From contig JARUPY010000190.1 in the NCBI GenBank assembly GCA_029817715.1, forward strand, positions 806,001-870,000: DNA of 64,000 bases. Direction: 5' to 3'. The position numbers were made by a program, and so were the translations under genes. Under the pieces are notes generated by a model. The model ran no database searches. It saw only the letters and a list, made by a program, of their open reading frames with translations, and was not told the DNA's origin. Shown one piece after another: positions 33,571 to 45,061 of this stretch; the first letter of the stretch is position 1, and each line of letters begins with the position of its first letter. Origin of the DNA: Melastoma dodecandrum (lineage: Eukaryota; Streptophyta; Magnoliopsida; Myrtales; Melastomataceae).

Positions 33571-36500
33571 CTCCCCCTTAAGATGGGAAGTATGGATATC
33601 CTGCATTCCCATCTTGGCAAGAATAAAATTCATCCTCCCAGGGTGCAGTGCCTTAGTAAATATATCCGTCAGCTGATATTGTGTCCCCATGTGCAGCACC
33701 TTGATAGTTCCATCATCTATTTTTTCTCTTACGAAATGTAGATCTATCTCCAGGTGTTTTGTGCGCTCATGAAACACCGGATTTTTGCTAATGTGAACAG
33801 CCGATTTGTTGTCACAATATAAAGTGATTGGCAGCCCATTGATTATTCCCAGATCCTTCAACAACGCTTTGAGCTAGATTACTTCTGCTGTCATAGTTGC
33901 AATGGCCCTATACTCTGCCTCAGTCGAACTCCTGGACACAGTATTCTGCTTTTTCGACCGCCAACTAATCAACGAATCTCCCAAAAAAACACTGAAACCC
34001 GTTGTTGATTTACGGCTCCTAGCACATCCAGCCCAATCACTGTCTGAGTATGCTTGGAGTTTGGGTTCTGTTTTGCTAGCAAACAACATTCCTTTCCCTG
34101 GAGTCCCTTTGATATATTTCAGTACAGAACACCCAGCGTCCCAATGCTTCTTTGCTGGCTAATCCATGAATTGCGCAAGAATATGCACCGTATAAGTCAG
34201 ATCAGGACGAGTAATACCCAAGTAAATGAGCCTCCCCACCAGCCTTCTATAAGAACTGACATCCGCCATTGGCTCATTATCCTCTTCACATGTTAACTTG
34301 TGATTTGGAGTGATTGGAACAGAGCACGGTTTCACGCCCAACTTTCCCATTTCCTCTAACAAGTGCAGGGTATAGCTTCTTTGTGATATAAAGATTCCTT
34401 CACTGGATCTGGCTATCTCCAGTCCTAGGAAATATCGCAATTCACCAAGATCTCTCACCTTGAAATGATTCTGCAAATACTGTCTTAATTCATCTATAAG
34501 CTCCAAGCTTGATCCTCCAACAGTAATGTCATCAACATACACAAGCACCGCTATAAAACCATCTGCAGACTCTCTGGTAAACAGTGAATAATCCGCTTTG
34601 GATTGAATAAAACCACAACTCAGTAAGCAAGAGGTAAGCTTACAGTTCCATTGGCGTGAAGCTTGCTTCAGACCATATAATGACTTTCGCAATCTGCACA
34701 CTAATGGAACAGGTGTTGTTGAAGTAGATATATTCTCCCCCTGAATGTCCAACCCTTGTGGTAGCTGCATATAAACTTCCTCGACAAGATCACCATTTAG
34801 GAAAGCGTTATGGATATCAAATTGGCGTAAAAACCAGCCTTTTACAGCTGCCACAGCCAGGAAAGATCGAATGGTAGAGTGTTTAGCTACCGGACTAAAG
34901 GTCTCTTCATAATCAAAACCTTCCCTTTGCGTATAACCTTTAGCTACTAGCCTGGCTTTGAACCTGTCTACCATCCCATCTGCCTTCATTTTTGTTTTAT
35001 ATACCCATTTGCAACCAATGGCACGCTTTCCTGCAGGTAGAGACACTATATCCCAGGTATTGTTATCTATCAAGGCCTTTAGTTCAGAAGACATAGCATC
35101 TTGCCAATGTGGAATTTCTTTTGCCTCACAGTAGCTACGAGGTTCATAATTCTGTTCGAGGGACAATAAAAAAACTCTATAGGGGTTGGAAAATCGAGTA
35201 TATGAGATATATGGATCTATTGGGTAAGGAGCAGAAGAAGTGGACTGTAAGAAGAAGGTGGACTTACACGAAGTGGATGAATCAGGACCTGCTTGCGGAG
35301 AGGATAGGTTGTGGTGATAATCTTGAAGATAGCTGGGAAGCTTGCGTGGCCTTACACTCCTTCGCAAGGTAGATACACTATCATCTGTACCAGAGGAATT
35401 TGAAGACTGTGGTGCACCAGCTGAAGTGTTTAAAAACTGTTCTATAGAACTGGCTGGAAAAGAATGCGGGGAATCGTCGAAATGGACTGATTCAAGGGTA
35501 GGTAAAGGTAAGTTGAGTGAAGGGGGATGAGGAATGCATGTATCAGACGCGAAAGGAAAATGGATTCATAAAATTGAACATCACGGGAAATGAAAGTCTT
35601 ATGTGCTTCTAGGTTAAACATGTAATAGCCTTTGACATGAAAAGGATAACCTATGAAGATGCACTTTTTAGCTCTCTTAGCTAATTTACTACGGCCATGA
35701 GATAAAGTACAAGCATAGCATAACGAACCAAACACACGCAGGTTATGTAAGACAGGTTTCCTTTGAAACAGTCTTTCATATGGAGAGATGTTATGCAAAA
35801 TTTTGCTAGGTAGACGATTGATGATGTGTGTAGCTGTAAGCAGTGCATGTCCCCAAAAATAAGATGGCATATTAGCCTGAAACAGTAAGGCTCTTGTCAT
35901 CTGTAAAAGGTGTTGGTGCTTACGCTTGACAACACCATTTTGTTGTGGGGTAGCTACACATGAAATTTGATGAATTATGCCATGCAATCTATAGAACTCT
36001 GGTAAAAAGAATTCATTCCCATTGTCACTTTTGATCGTCTTAAGAATAGCATTGAATTGTGTTGTGATGAACTGGTGAAACTGATATATCAAACCACGCA
36101 CTTCAGACTTGCTTCGCATGAGAAACACCCACGTTACCCGAGAAAAATCATCAACTAAAGTTAAGAAGAAACGATAACCATTCAAATCAACATTTGAGCA
36201 TGGTCCCCATATGTCACAATGCCATAACTCGAATGGTTTAGTAGTTTGAATTGTACTAGTTGGAAAAACCAGTCTTTTCTGTTTTGCTTCATGGCAAGTG
36301 GTGCATGCATTCGAATCAAACATAACCACAGATGGTTCTATTGTCTTTAAAGCAGCAAGTTTAGACAATGACACATGACCTAGTCTCATATGCCAAAGAT
36401 CAAAGTGGTCCAAGGTATGAAGTTTAGCGGAATTAGAACGAGGTATAGCAAAGCTGTCAAGATTCAGAGGTACTGTGTATCTAACTTGAGAGGCTGTAAT

Positions 36501-38039
36501 ATTGTCAGTCTTCCCAGCCATCTCCTTGATAACGAAAAATCCACCCTCTCGTTTAGCAAGTCCAGTCGTCATCCAGCTGTGAGAGTCCTGAATGAAGCAC
36601 CAGTCAAGGAGAAAGACAAAGCAAGTATTACTAGTGGTTGTTAATTTGCTGACAGAAACAAGATTAAAATGAAAGGATGGAACAAACAAGGTGTTTTCCA
36701 AAATCAAGTTGTCATTGAGTTTGACAACACCTATGTGTGTGGCTAGAACTTTAGAATCATTTGGGAGTTGAATCTGCAAAGGACTGGTTAAAAACTGATA
36801 GGAATAAAAATAATCAAGTGAAGAAGCTATATGGTCTGTTGCCCCCGTATCTATGATCCAGGGGCCACGGTTTCTCCAAGTTGTTGCAGTACAGAAAGAC
36901 AATGTACCTGCAAAACTTGAAGATGGAATGTGTTTATTAGGTGGATGTGAGGTTGGGTGTTGTCCCTGTGAACTTGCAGCGGTATTTTGGCTTGGATTTT
37001 CCACATTGAGCAATGCCAGCAGCTTCTGCACCTGATCCCTTGACAGATTAAGCTTAGGTGATGTTTCTTCACGTGCTGCCAAGTTAATCACACTTCTGCC
37101 AACTCTCTCCATCCCTCTGCTAGGTAATATACCTCTTCCTCTACCAAATTTCAAATTTGGAGGAAAACCAACTATATGGTAACAACGACTCTTGAGATGG
37201 CATCTTTTTCCACAGTGCTCGCACATAATTTCAGGCTTATACCTCTTCTTTTCTGCATATGCCAGCATTTTATTTGATTCCTGTGCTGCTGTCATTTCTT
37301 GACCTGATAGGGGCGTTATAGCTGCTGCTATTGGATTTCCAAACAGAGAATACTCCTCATTCTTCATTTGCTGCTGTATTTCCTCCAGTTGGATAATGTT
37401 GTAAGCCTCTCCTAATGTCGGGAAGGGCTTTCTTAGAAGAATCTGAATCTGCAAGGCTCCATACTCACGATTCAGTCCATTCAAGAATTTGTACACCATG
37501 TCTTTCTGCAAAGCTTCTGCATATTCCTTCTCCCAACCACAATCACATTTCCCACACTTGCAAACCAGGTGAGGACGAAATTCCCTTAATTCTCTTATCA
37601 CAGCCAACATCTCATTATAGAAAACTGAAACAGTTTTGGTTCCCTGAACCAAGCTATGATATAAAAATTGAAGTTGACAAATCCGGGAATCATCGGGCTC
37701 TCCATACCTCTCATGTAGTTCATCCCAGATCTCTTGTGCAATGTCTAGATAGAACACAGTTGAAGATATCGCTGTGGACACCGATTTCAACAGCCATGAA
37801 CGCACCAGATTGTCACAGCGCTTCCATGCATGAAACAGAGTACTATTTGCCGCAGGCTTAGTAATCGTGCCATCCACGAAGCCTGACTTGTTCTTAATAG
37901 AGAGAGACAGCTCAAATGAACGACGCCAAGTGACATAATTTCCCTCAGATAATTCCGGAGTTACTATAGCCCCTACCTGTAAGTCAGCAGCATTCACATA
38001 GTAGGGAGATTGCGGACTGTCGAGACTTTCGATTTCCAT
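33526..38039 (-). pseudogene. Copia-2 gag-pol polyprotein with frameshift, two stops and an altered integrase residue
   Basis: An 865-codon open frame (38039-35442) starts MEIESLDSPQSPYYV and carries gag, a CCHC knuckle (CEHCGKRCHLKSRC), protease WIIDTGATDHIA, pre-integrase LWHMRLGHVSLSKL and integrase (HCDIWGP, IKSDNGNEF). In the usual QNGVVERKH motif the catalytic Glu is Lys (AAG, 35927-35925). A frame change near 35560 leads to reverse transcriptase (35367-34159; WVYKTKMKADG, VLVYVDDI) and RNase H (34089-33526), with TAG stops at 34161-34159 and 33876-33874. All domains are present in copia order, but the copy is inactive. Confidence 0.92.
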
Positions 38040-38086
38040 TTGTCTTCCCCAAGTAGCCCTCTAAAATCCAAGAGGCTCTGATACTA

Positions 38087-38414
38087 TGAAGGCTCGGAAA
38101 GACGACAACAAAAACATGAGAGGAGGAAGAAGAAGAAGAAGAAGATTTGGAGCGAAAAGCATTTTCTGTGTATTCCTCTCGAAACCCAGAATCTGGGTTT
38201 TGTAGTCTGTTAGAACGTACAACACCCCTGCGTGCTCTCCTCTCGTCTAACCAACTCCCCCTTGTACATTTACCCTTTTATCCTAATGTATTCTTATCCA
38301 TAGACAACGTGGGCTTAATGTTCTAAAACTATGCCAAGTTCTTCTGCTCCTTTCGGCCTTTCATGCAACTCATCCGACTCCAAGCTCCACATGGCCTGAG
38401 TAATTCAGCCCACA
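38087..38414 (-). repeat. Copia-2 5' LTR
   Basis: 328 bp, TG...CA bounded, adjacent to the primer-binding site and followed by the AACCG half of the target duplication. Confidence 0.92.
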
Positions 38415-38588
38415 AACCGTGCCACTGACGTGGCCAACGTGATGCTTGCCCTTGCGGTAGTCGGCACAGTCACGCTTATATTTATCGAAGCAAAAATCCA
38501 CTTGTTGCTGTCGTTAGCGATCGGGGTAACTGGGGTTTTGTTTTACACAATTTTGCGGCGGGACGATCTTAACTCCACAATCAGCTAG
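38415..38588 (+). pseudogene. PRA1-like gene, 3' part after Copia-2
   Basis: Reads RATDVANVMLALAVVGTVTL, IHLLLSLAIGVTGVLFY and RRDDLNSTIS, ending at TAG 38586-38588. With one target-site copy removed, the frame continues exactly from KFAN at 33251. It supplies the second hydrophobic hairpin of the PRA1-like fold. Confidence 0.55.
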
Positions 38589-39354
38589 AGAATTGTTGAG
38601 GAGGTAGCTGGTTTCGATTTCGGTCTCGTCATCTCACTTCTTAATGTATTGTAATAATAAAGGTTATCGGGAAGCCTTTGTCAACTTTCATTTCGACCAT
38701 CGTGTACTCCTCTTTCATTTCCCATAATGAAATGAAATAACCCCAAGTATAGACAAAGTAACCGAGTTTTAATCTTACCCCCAATTGTAATATTTCCGAT
38801 CATAGCCGAATGTAAACAATGTTAAAACCCAACACTTAGACTTGCTCCAGAATTATTTAGAGAATACTCGGTTGGTGAACTAGGCTGCTATTTAGTAGGA
38901 GGACTTTGTCGGACAAATCGTGGGAAATCTCCCACATGCTTTGAGGACGTTCGCCTATAAATATGGAGGAGCTAAGGCCTACATTTAATGTCAACTCCTG
39001 AAAGGCAATTGTAAGTGATCTTCTTCTTTTTCCTCTTTTCCTCCATTATTTTCTCTTCTTAGATAGCTTAGGTGAAGTCATTGGGTTCAAGGGCATCAGT
39101 CCAACTCTTGGAGGTGCTCTCGGTGGCGGTTAAAACAAAGGCTCAGTCAGCAAAAAATAATGCTGATGGTGGTAGTATCAGCAGTAGTAGTAGGTTAGAA
39201 ATCTTACAAGTTGGAAGCTATTAGTGAGTGGTAAAATGTCTTTATGTGACATTTGCAGGGAGTCTTTCCTTCGCATACTCCCCACTAAAATTAATACTCC
39301 AAGGACTAGGCTGTCCAATAGGACAAAAAGGAGATAAAACCAAAACTATTAGGT
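38589..39354. other. Intergenic, nothing recognised
   Basis: No gene supported; contains the likely 3' untranslated region of the disrupted PRA1-like gene near 38600-38660. Confidence 0.4.
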
Positions 39355-39952
39355 AAAGAGTAAATATTTAAAAAAAAAAGTGAATACTTTAATGCATTAG
39401 AAATCAAGATTAATAAGAATTTCAAAAAATGCTGTACAAGAAATAATGAGATATCTTTATTCGAGTCAAATAATTACCCCTATTTTGTTCTTGTTGTCTA
39501 CGTGATGTGCGGACCCTCGAAAGCCCACGACTCCCCCATGGAAGAAGCCACAAGAGGCCTAAAATGGACGACGACATAAATGTTATTGACTAAGGTTTTG
39601 GCTTTTAAAGAGGTTGGCCTGAATAGTCTTGGAAGACAGGATGAGCAAGCGTTGTGGTTACGTATTATCCATGGAGTATAATTAATATGGTGTGGGATAA
39701 GAATGGTATTTATATTTTAAATTGATGTCTTCACCTCTAAATCTTAGGGTAAGTTTGGCTGGATGAGGGTGGATATGATGTGTAATAAGCCGACCCGACT
39801 TGACCGCAGTTACACGAGAAGTACCGGATGGAGAGACATTTTCTTGTGTTTTTTTGGACCACGTAGTAATGCATTCATGTCAGAACAGTATTCCGGGTCG
39901 GGGGGCTTGTTCTAATTTTGTATGGGAGCATCGCAGTTCCACAAACAAGCCC

Positions 39953-39959
39953 TATATAA
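39953..39959 (+). promoter_or_regulatory. TATA box of thaumatin-like gene 1
   Basis: TATATAA 40-46 bases before the ATG; the same element is kept before gene 3 (50154-50161, minus). Confidence 0.65.
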
Positions 39960-39998
39960 ACCTTCCGCTGGACGCCTACACTCCTCACAAACACAACC

Positions 39999-40676
39999 AT
40001 GGCCTCCCTAGCAAACACCAACCTTGCCTTCGTATTTGTCCTGTCCGCTTCCCTCGTCCTCTCCCGTGCTGCCCACTTTGACGTTCTCAACAACTGCCCC
40101 TTCACCATCTGGGCCGGGGCCTCCCCCGGCGGAGGTGCGCAGCTCAACAGTGGCCAAAACTGGGGATTCGATGTCCCGGCAGGAACGACCGCTGGCCGCG
40201 TGTGGCCTCGCACCAACTGCCAGTTCGACGGGTCCGGCCATGGACACTGTGAGACGGGCGACTGCGGTGGCCTGCTCGCTTGCCAGGGTTACGGAGCCTC
40301 GCCCAACACGCTCGTCGAGTACGCCCTCAACCAGTTCAACAACCTGGACTTCCTTGACATATCGGTGATCGACGGGTTCAACGTTGCGGTTGGGTTCAGC
40401 TCGACGTCCGGCAGCTGCAACCTTAACATCGGGTGCACAGGTAGCATCTTGGCAGATTGCCCCCCCGAGCTCAGGGTCCCCGGAGGGTGCAACGGGGCGT
40501 GCCCTGTGTTTAAGACGGACGAGTACTGCTGCAACTCGGGGAGCTGTGGCCCCACAAACTACTCGAGGTTCTTCAAGGACCGTTGCCCGCAGGCGTATAG
40601 TTACCCTAAGGATGACGCAACGAGCACGTTCACTTGCCCCGGGGGTACAAACTACAAGGTTGTCTTCTGCCCATGA
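39999..40676 (+). CDS. Thaumatin-like protein 1 (PR-5 family, 225 aa)
   Basis: Single-exon secreted PR-5 protein. Signal peptide about residues 1-25 ([17 protein letters not shown]), mature start [14 protein letters not shown]. All 16 Cys of the large thaumatin class are present, with the family signature [10 protein letters not shown] and the acidic-cleft residues in [21 protein letters not shown] and YPKDD. It ends in VVFCP without the C-terminal vacuolar extension of osmotins, so apoplastic location is expected. PR-5 proteins act in defence and osmotic stress, often through glucan binding. It differs from gene 3 at six residues (12, 37, 54, 66, 81, 134). Length and architecture are normal. 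Confidence 0.97.
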   Translation: MASLANTNLAFVFVLSASLVLSRAAHFDVLNNCPFTIWAGASPGGGAQLNSGQNWGFDVPAGTTAGRVWPRTNCQFDGSGHGHCETGDCGGLLACQGYGASPNTLVEYALNQFNNLDFLDISVIDGFNVAVGFSSTSGSCNLNIGCTGSILADCPPELRVPGGCNGACPVFKTDEYCCNSGSCGPTNYSRFFKDRCPQAYSYPKDDATSTFTCPGGTNYKVVFCP

Positions 40677-41080
40677 AGAAATAAAGGAACTATATATCAT
40701 CACGAATGATAAACATGGACCGATACTTGATAAGATACTAAATAAAACTGCGAGTTTCTCCGAAGATGTGACGCAACCTCAGGTTGTGTACTTTGTATTA
40801 CGTGATGTAAGCGTATGTATCATGTGTCTCGAATAGTCTCGATATTAATGGATAGTTTCTTGGCGATTTGATCATGAGCTTGGATTATAAAAACCTTGAC
40901 ACAGTGATAATTCTCTAATTAGAACACACAATTTATTATTATTATTATTGAGGAAGTTAACATAATCACCATGTTTTAGTAGCTAAAGAAAAAGATTCAT
41001 TCATTATTCGTGCCTTTCTCAATTAGTGAAGGGGTTCCTAACTATCTATTATATAGAGACTAAAGCTAGTCAATAAACGA

Positions 41081-41665
41081 GCCCACTTTGATGTCACCCA
41101 ATAACTGCCCTTATACCGTCTGGGGTGCTGCCTCCCCTTGGGGAGGGGCTCAGCTCAACAGTGGCCAGACCTGGAGCTTCCAGCGGCCACATATGGGCAC
41201 GAATCAACCGCCAGTTCGACTCGACCGGACATGGCCACTGCTAGACGGGTGACTGTGGGGGCATCCTCCAGTGCCAGGGCTACAGTGTCTCGACCAACAC
41301 CCTCGCTGAGTACTCCCTCAACCAGTTCAATGACCTGGACTTCATCGACATTTCGGTGATCGAGGGGTTTAACACTGATGGAGTTTGCCTCGACTTAGGG
41401 CAGTTGCAACCGGGTGATCGATTGCAAGGGGAACATCTCGGCGACCTGCCCGGCAGCTCTTTAGGTCCCAGGGGGATGCAAGGGGCCATGCCCCGTGTTC
41501 AACACAAACGAGTACTGTTGCAACACTGAACCATATGGCCCTAAGAACTACTCGGAGTTCTTCAAGGCGCAGTGCCTGGATGCATACAGCTACCCCAACG
41601 ATGACGCCACGAGTGTCTTCACATGCCCAGGCGGGACGAACTACGAGGTCGTCTTCTGCCCTTGA
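41081..41665 (+). pseudogene. Thaumatin-like pseudogene
   Basis: A decayed third relative, lacking start codon and signal peptide. It begins AHFDVT, then an extra C causes a frameshift before [12 protein letters not shown]. About 20 bases are missing after SGQTWSF, and the family signature [10 protein letters not shown] has TAG in place of Glu. Further frame changes occur near 41390-41460. The end (YEVVFCP, TGA 41663-41665) is preserved. It lies just inside arm A of the inverted repeat, in the same direction as gene 1. Confidence 0.9.
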
Positions 41666-44505
41666 GGAAAAGACCCATCATCATGTGTATGAGTTTGGCT
41701 ATTGAGTCATTAAGAGACTTTGAGTCACTCGGATAAAAAATTGTTAATGAGCCTGAGAAGCTATGTTATAAAATCATAGCATTATGTTTCTGTAACACTT
41801 TGCTTGTCTTTGATGACGAGCTTGACGAATGTGATGTTGCGTTACGGTAAGGTGTCGCTATAATACCGCGTCTGTCCTTTTGTAAATGTGGAAATAATTA
41901 ATTTTCCAGAATAAACTATTGAAATTAACTGACATTTCGAATTGTCTAGATTAATTAAATGTTTAATCATTATCTGGATATTCTAAATCTTCTAATTTAA
42001 TTTAGAATATATTTTACCATAATTATGGTTATAAAGCCTCTAATTATGGCAGTTAATCAAAATCCTTTTGATTAATTTCATTCATAGAAAGCTTATCTTT
42101 AGTAATTTGCTTGAGCAAAGAGTTGCTGAGCCACACCTAACGTGAGCAGTATGTTGCTATCTGACAGTATGTTGTTACTGTAATGATACGCCTACTTAAC
42201 GAGTACATTGAATTAAATATTTCAATATTATGGTATTAGCTTTCCAAGTTTATATTTGAAAACAAAATATTTTGTTCTGATTGTCTACTGTACGCGCGCC
42301 TTTCGGCCTAACACGCGCGAGGCGGTTCGGACGACACGAGGATCCGAGCCCGCTCCCCCAAGGCCCAACCGGTCGGCGTCGCGACTCGAGCGTCGGACGC
42401 TGCGGAAGGGAATTGGGTCGAATCCTCCTTTGGTTCCTAAATGGACCTGCGGGACGTTTCGCCAACCGTCTTCAGTTTTTAAGGCGACGGGCGAAAGGCT
42501 GCGCGTAGGCCTCACAAATGAACGTTCAGGAGGACTCGGAGAGCGACTCGTGTCGCCAGTCCCTCATCCAAAATGGCTTCGTAAAAATGTTGTTTAACCT
42601 AGGTAAACGATTACGGAGTCGCCACCGACGTATTTTTTGAAAATTCGTCTAAGTCGGAAAACCAGAGTAGGATTTGGGGATCCTAATTACTAACTCTTAT
42701 ATTTAAACATGCGAAAAGATCGTGGTTTGATATCTTGACATCGCGGTTTTTACACACGCGGAAAGATCCACACGGCCCGCACCTTCAGTCTTGTGCTCCG
42801 CCTTCGAGATTCGTCTTGTCGAATCCACAAAAATAATGCTCGAATATTCATGCAATAAAAAAAAGATAAGAAAATTCTAATTTTAAGACATGTTAAAGAA
42901 TTATAATAAGTGAAGATATGATTTGATTTTTGAGTAATTTATTTATTTATTGTCGAATTAATGTTAGAACGACATACAATCGGACAATAACAAATCAAAT
43001 GAAATATACGCATAATCAGACTAAAATGGACGGAGCAATCAATCATTGTAACAATATTAAACTATTATTAAGCTTAATGTCTAATGAAATTGAATGTCAC
43101 ACTCAAATCCTTGGAACAGAATTAAAAATTGAAGAAAAGACTTGCCTTTCATGTGGGTTGGGTAAAGGGGCTTTAGTCAGGAAGAAACAGAGACACTGTC
43201 GCCTTGCTGTAGACAAGTTCCTTCTCTTCGGATCGTGGGTTTGTCGAACTTGTATTCGCCTAATCTCCACATCCTCCTCTCTGTCTCTCGAAGCCTAGAG
43301 TTTAGGCGTCTCCGCGTGGGTTAGGGCAGTGGCAAACAAGGATGGAGGTGAGGACGAGGGCTCCGAAGGGGAGGAGGAGTCGGAGCCACCATCGAGGGTC
43401 GGTCTGTTCAGGGGTGGGGGAGAGCACCGCTGCTGGATGTGGGCTGTTCGTGGGAAGACCATGGGTCATCGAGAGGAGGTTGAGGATACTGATCTGATCG
43501 TCAGAGAGCTGGGATTCAGCGACACGGATCTGAGGATCCGGAGACGTTGGAAGACAGGGATCCGCCACTGCTAGAGACGTCAAGAGGACAGGGGTCTGCC
43601 ACTGTTGAATCGATAGACGTCAGGGAGGGCGTGGTCATTGCTGTTGCGGTTCTGAGGACACCAGCGAAGGCGGGTTCGCCGTTGCCGGTGGTTTGGAGAT
43701 GCTGGAGGGGTGAGGTGGCGTCCCTTTTGTCCTCAAGCTTTGGTCGGGAACACAGAGGAGTTGTCTTTGGGGAGACCTTGGCTCCTGGTGAGTCTTAAGA
43801 GGGTGTCTTTGGCTCGATTTTTAGATGTGTGGAGCTGCTTCCGATTGTCGGAGGGACCGGATGAAGAAGGAAAACCATCGTGTGTTCATCAAGAAGAGTC
43901 GGTGGGAAGCCACGTTCTCCCTCGTCGTCTTGGAAACGGCCGATGCAGATTTGACAAGTCTCAGAGAAGGACATCCTGTTCCTACACACTAAGAAACAAT
44001 TAGAATAAAAGAAACTCCTTGGCCGCTCATGTGCGACTACAGGGAGTCTCTATATTCGAAAATCGAAAGGACGTTGGTGTTGCAGCTGTAGGTCCGGGAT
44101 CGTCTGCCGATGAAGGTGATGATTCCGACCGGTGTCGGTAATGGGAGAGCTCACTCAATTGTTGACGTCGGAATGTCCCAGGAGGTTGGGTTTGAGTTGC
44201 AGACGCGGGAGGTTCCTCATTCATGTTGTTGGACCTACCTTGGGGTCGCTGGATGCAGGGGAGGAACAAAAGTCTTAAGGTCGAGGCTCTGTATCTGTCT
44301 TGTCTATGTCGGAGCGTCCGTGGGTGAGTGACGAGGCTTGTATCTTTTTCCCCCCTCCCCTCCTCCGAAATGATCTTATATTTTAGAAGAATTCCTCGGA
44401 AGCAGTTTCTGGTGCTCCCCAAAATCTCGGAGACGTTGGGATTCTCGTGGGGAAGAGGTTGTCCGCTGAACGTGGGTGATCTTTTGCCAGGTGAGAGATC
44501 ATGGG
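41666..44505. other. Long intergenic stretch, nothing confident
   Basis: Includes a GC-rich patch (42280-42570) with overlapping open frames in several phases, and AT-rich DNA (42830-43130). None of the open frames shows a recognisable domain. 42594-42635 resembles 14375-14410 in reverse orientation. Confidence 0.4.
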
Positions 44506-44880
44506 TCATAGGATATGTTCTAATTTGCTGGGGTCACAAAGAAAATCACTCCAAGTTGTGTCATCCCTTATTAGCTGATTTATCCATTCCTGCAAGTTGT
44601 TGGATTTACCCAAATCTTCTGAAGGAAGACCTCTATTTGCAGTAATCTTTTCTGCTTGATCATTCTGATCGAGACGAACCAGAGGGAAATCATAAAGCCC
44701 ATCCAATGAATCAGTTTGCCAGGAAGCCTTATCATTTTGAGAATATTCAGGTGCAGCAACCTGTAGCATCTCTGCCCCATGAGCGCCTCTCAAAGGGTAT
44801 TGTCCCTTGTTACATGTAGGCTGAGATATAAAAGGACTTCTACGGGGATACTTCTCCCGAAGAGAAATCTGAGAGGACTA
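44506..44880 (-). pseudogene. PHR1-like transcription-factor fragment (N-terminal region only)
   Basis: Minus-strand frame open from about 44880 to 44506. It reads YSQNDKASWQTDSLDGLYDF and NNLQEWINQLIRDDTTWSDF, which resembles the region before the Myb domain in PHR1/PHL phosphate-starvation regulators (SAWxxDSLxGxxDF, WxEWADxLIxDD, NWNDLL). The Myb and coiled-coil domains are absent downstream, so this is a single-exon fragment. Recognition rests on short conserved motifs. Confidence 0.5.
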
Positions 44881-45061
44881 AAGGTCCATAGAAAATCCAT
44901 GATTTGATGATAAAACAGGACAAATAACCCCACTCTGTAGATGGGACAACTTGTAAAGATGAAGACGGTGCTCCTGAGACCTTCATATTGGTGCCTTTTC
45001 TTTTTCTTGGCTTTATAAAGAATCCGTTCCTTGCACGTAGGAAGGCATATAGGTTAACGAG

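Larger units (their letters stand above)
33253..38414 (-). mobile_element. Copia-2: nearly complete Ty1/copia retrotransposon inserted in a coding sequence
   Basis: Minus-oriented element with LTRs 33253-33570 (3') and 38087-38414 (5'), each TGAAGGCTCGG...AGCCCACA on the plus strand. Target duplication AACCA (33248-33252) / AACCG (38415-38419), one mismatch. Primer-binding-like TAGTATCAGAGCC (minus strand) follows the 5' LTR. The LTRs differ by a few substitutions, a small GAA-tract indel and one 13-bp indel. Confidence 0.93.
39355..41014 (+). repeat. Inverted-repeat arm A (thaumatin-like gene 1 and flanks)
   Basis: Matches the reverse complement of 49099-50815 through upstream flank, coding region and downstream flank. 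Limits are where the match is lost (AAAGAGTAAATATT on one side, ATTCATTCATTAYTCGTGCC on the other). Confidence 0.9.

Noticed and set aside
40008..40703. 231-codon open frame opposite thaumatin-like gene 1 (and its twin at 49411-50106)
   Set aside because: It is the antisense shadow of a GC-rich coding sequence; no domain, and codon pattern follows the real gene on the other strand.
42250..42597. Overlapping open frames in a GC-rich patch, considered as rDNA or a gene
   Set aside because: No match to conserved rRNA segments I know and open in several frames at once, typical of GC-rich noncoding DNA.
44027..44509. 160-codon minus-strand frame
   Set aside because: Low-complexity Ser/Pro/Arg composition, no motif, no splice support.
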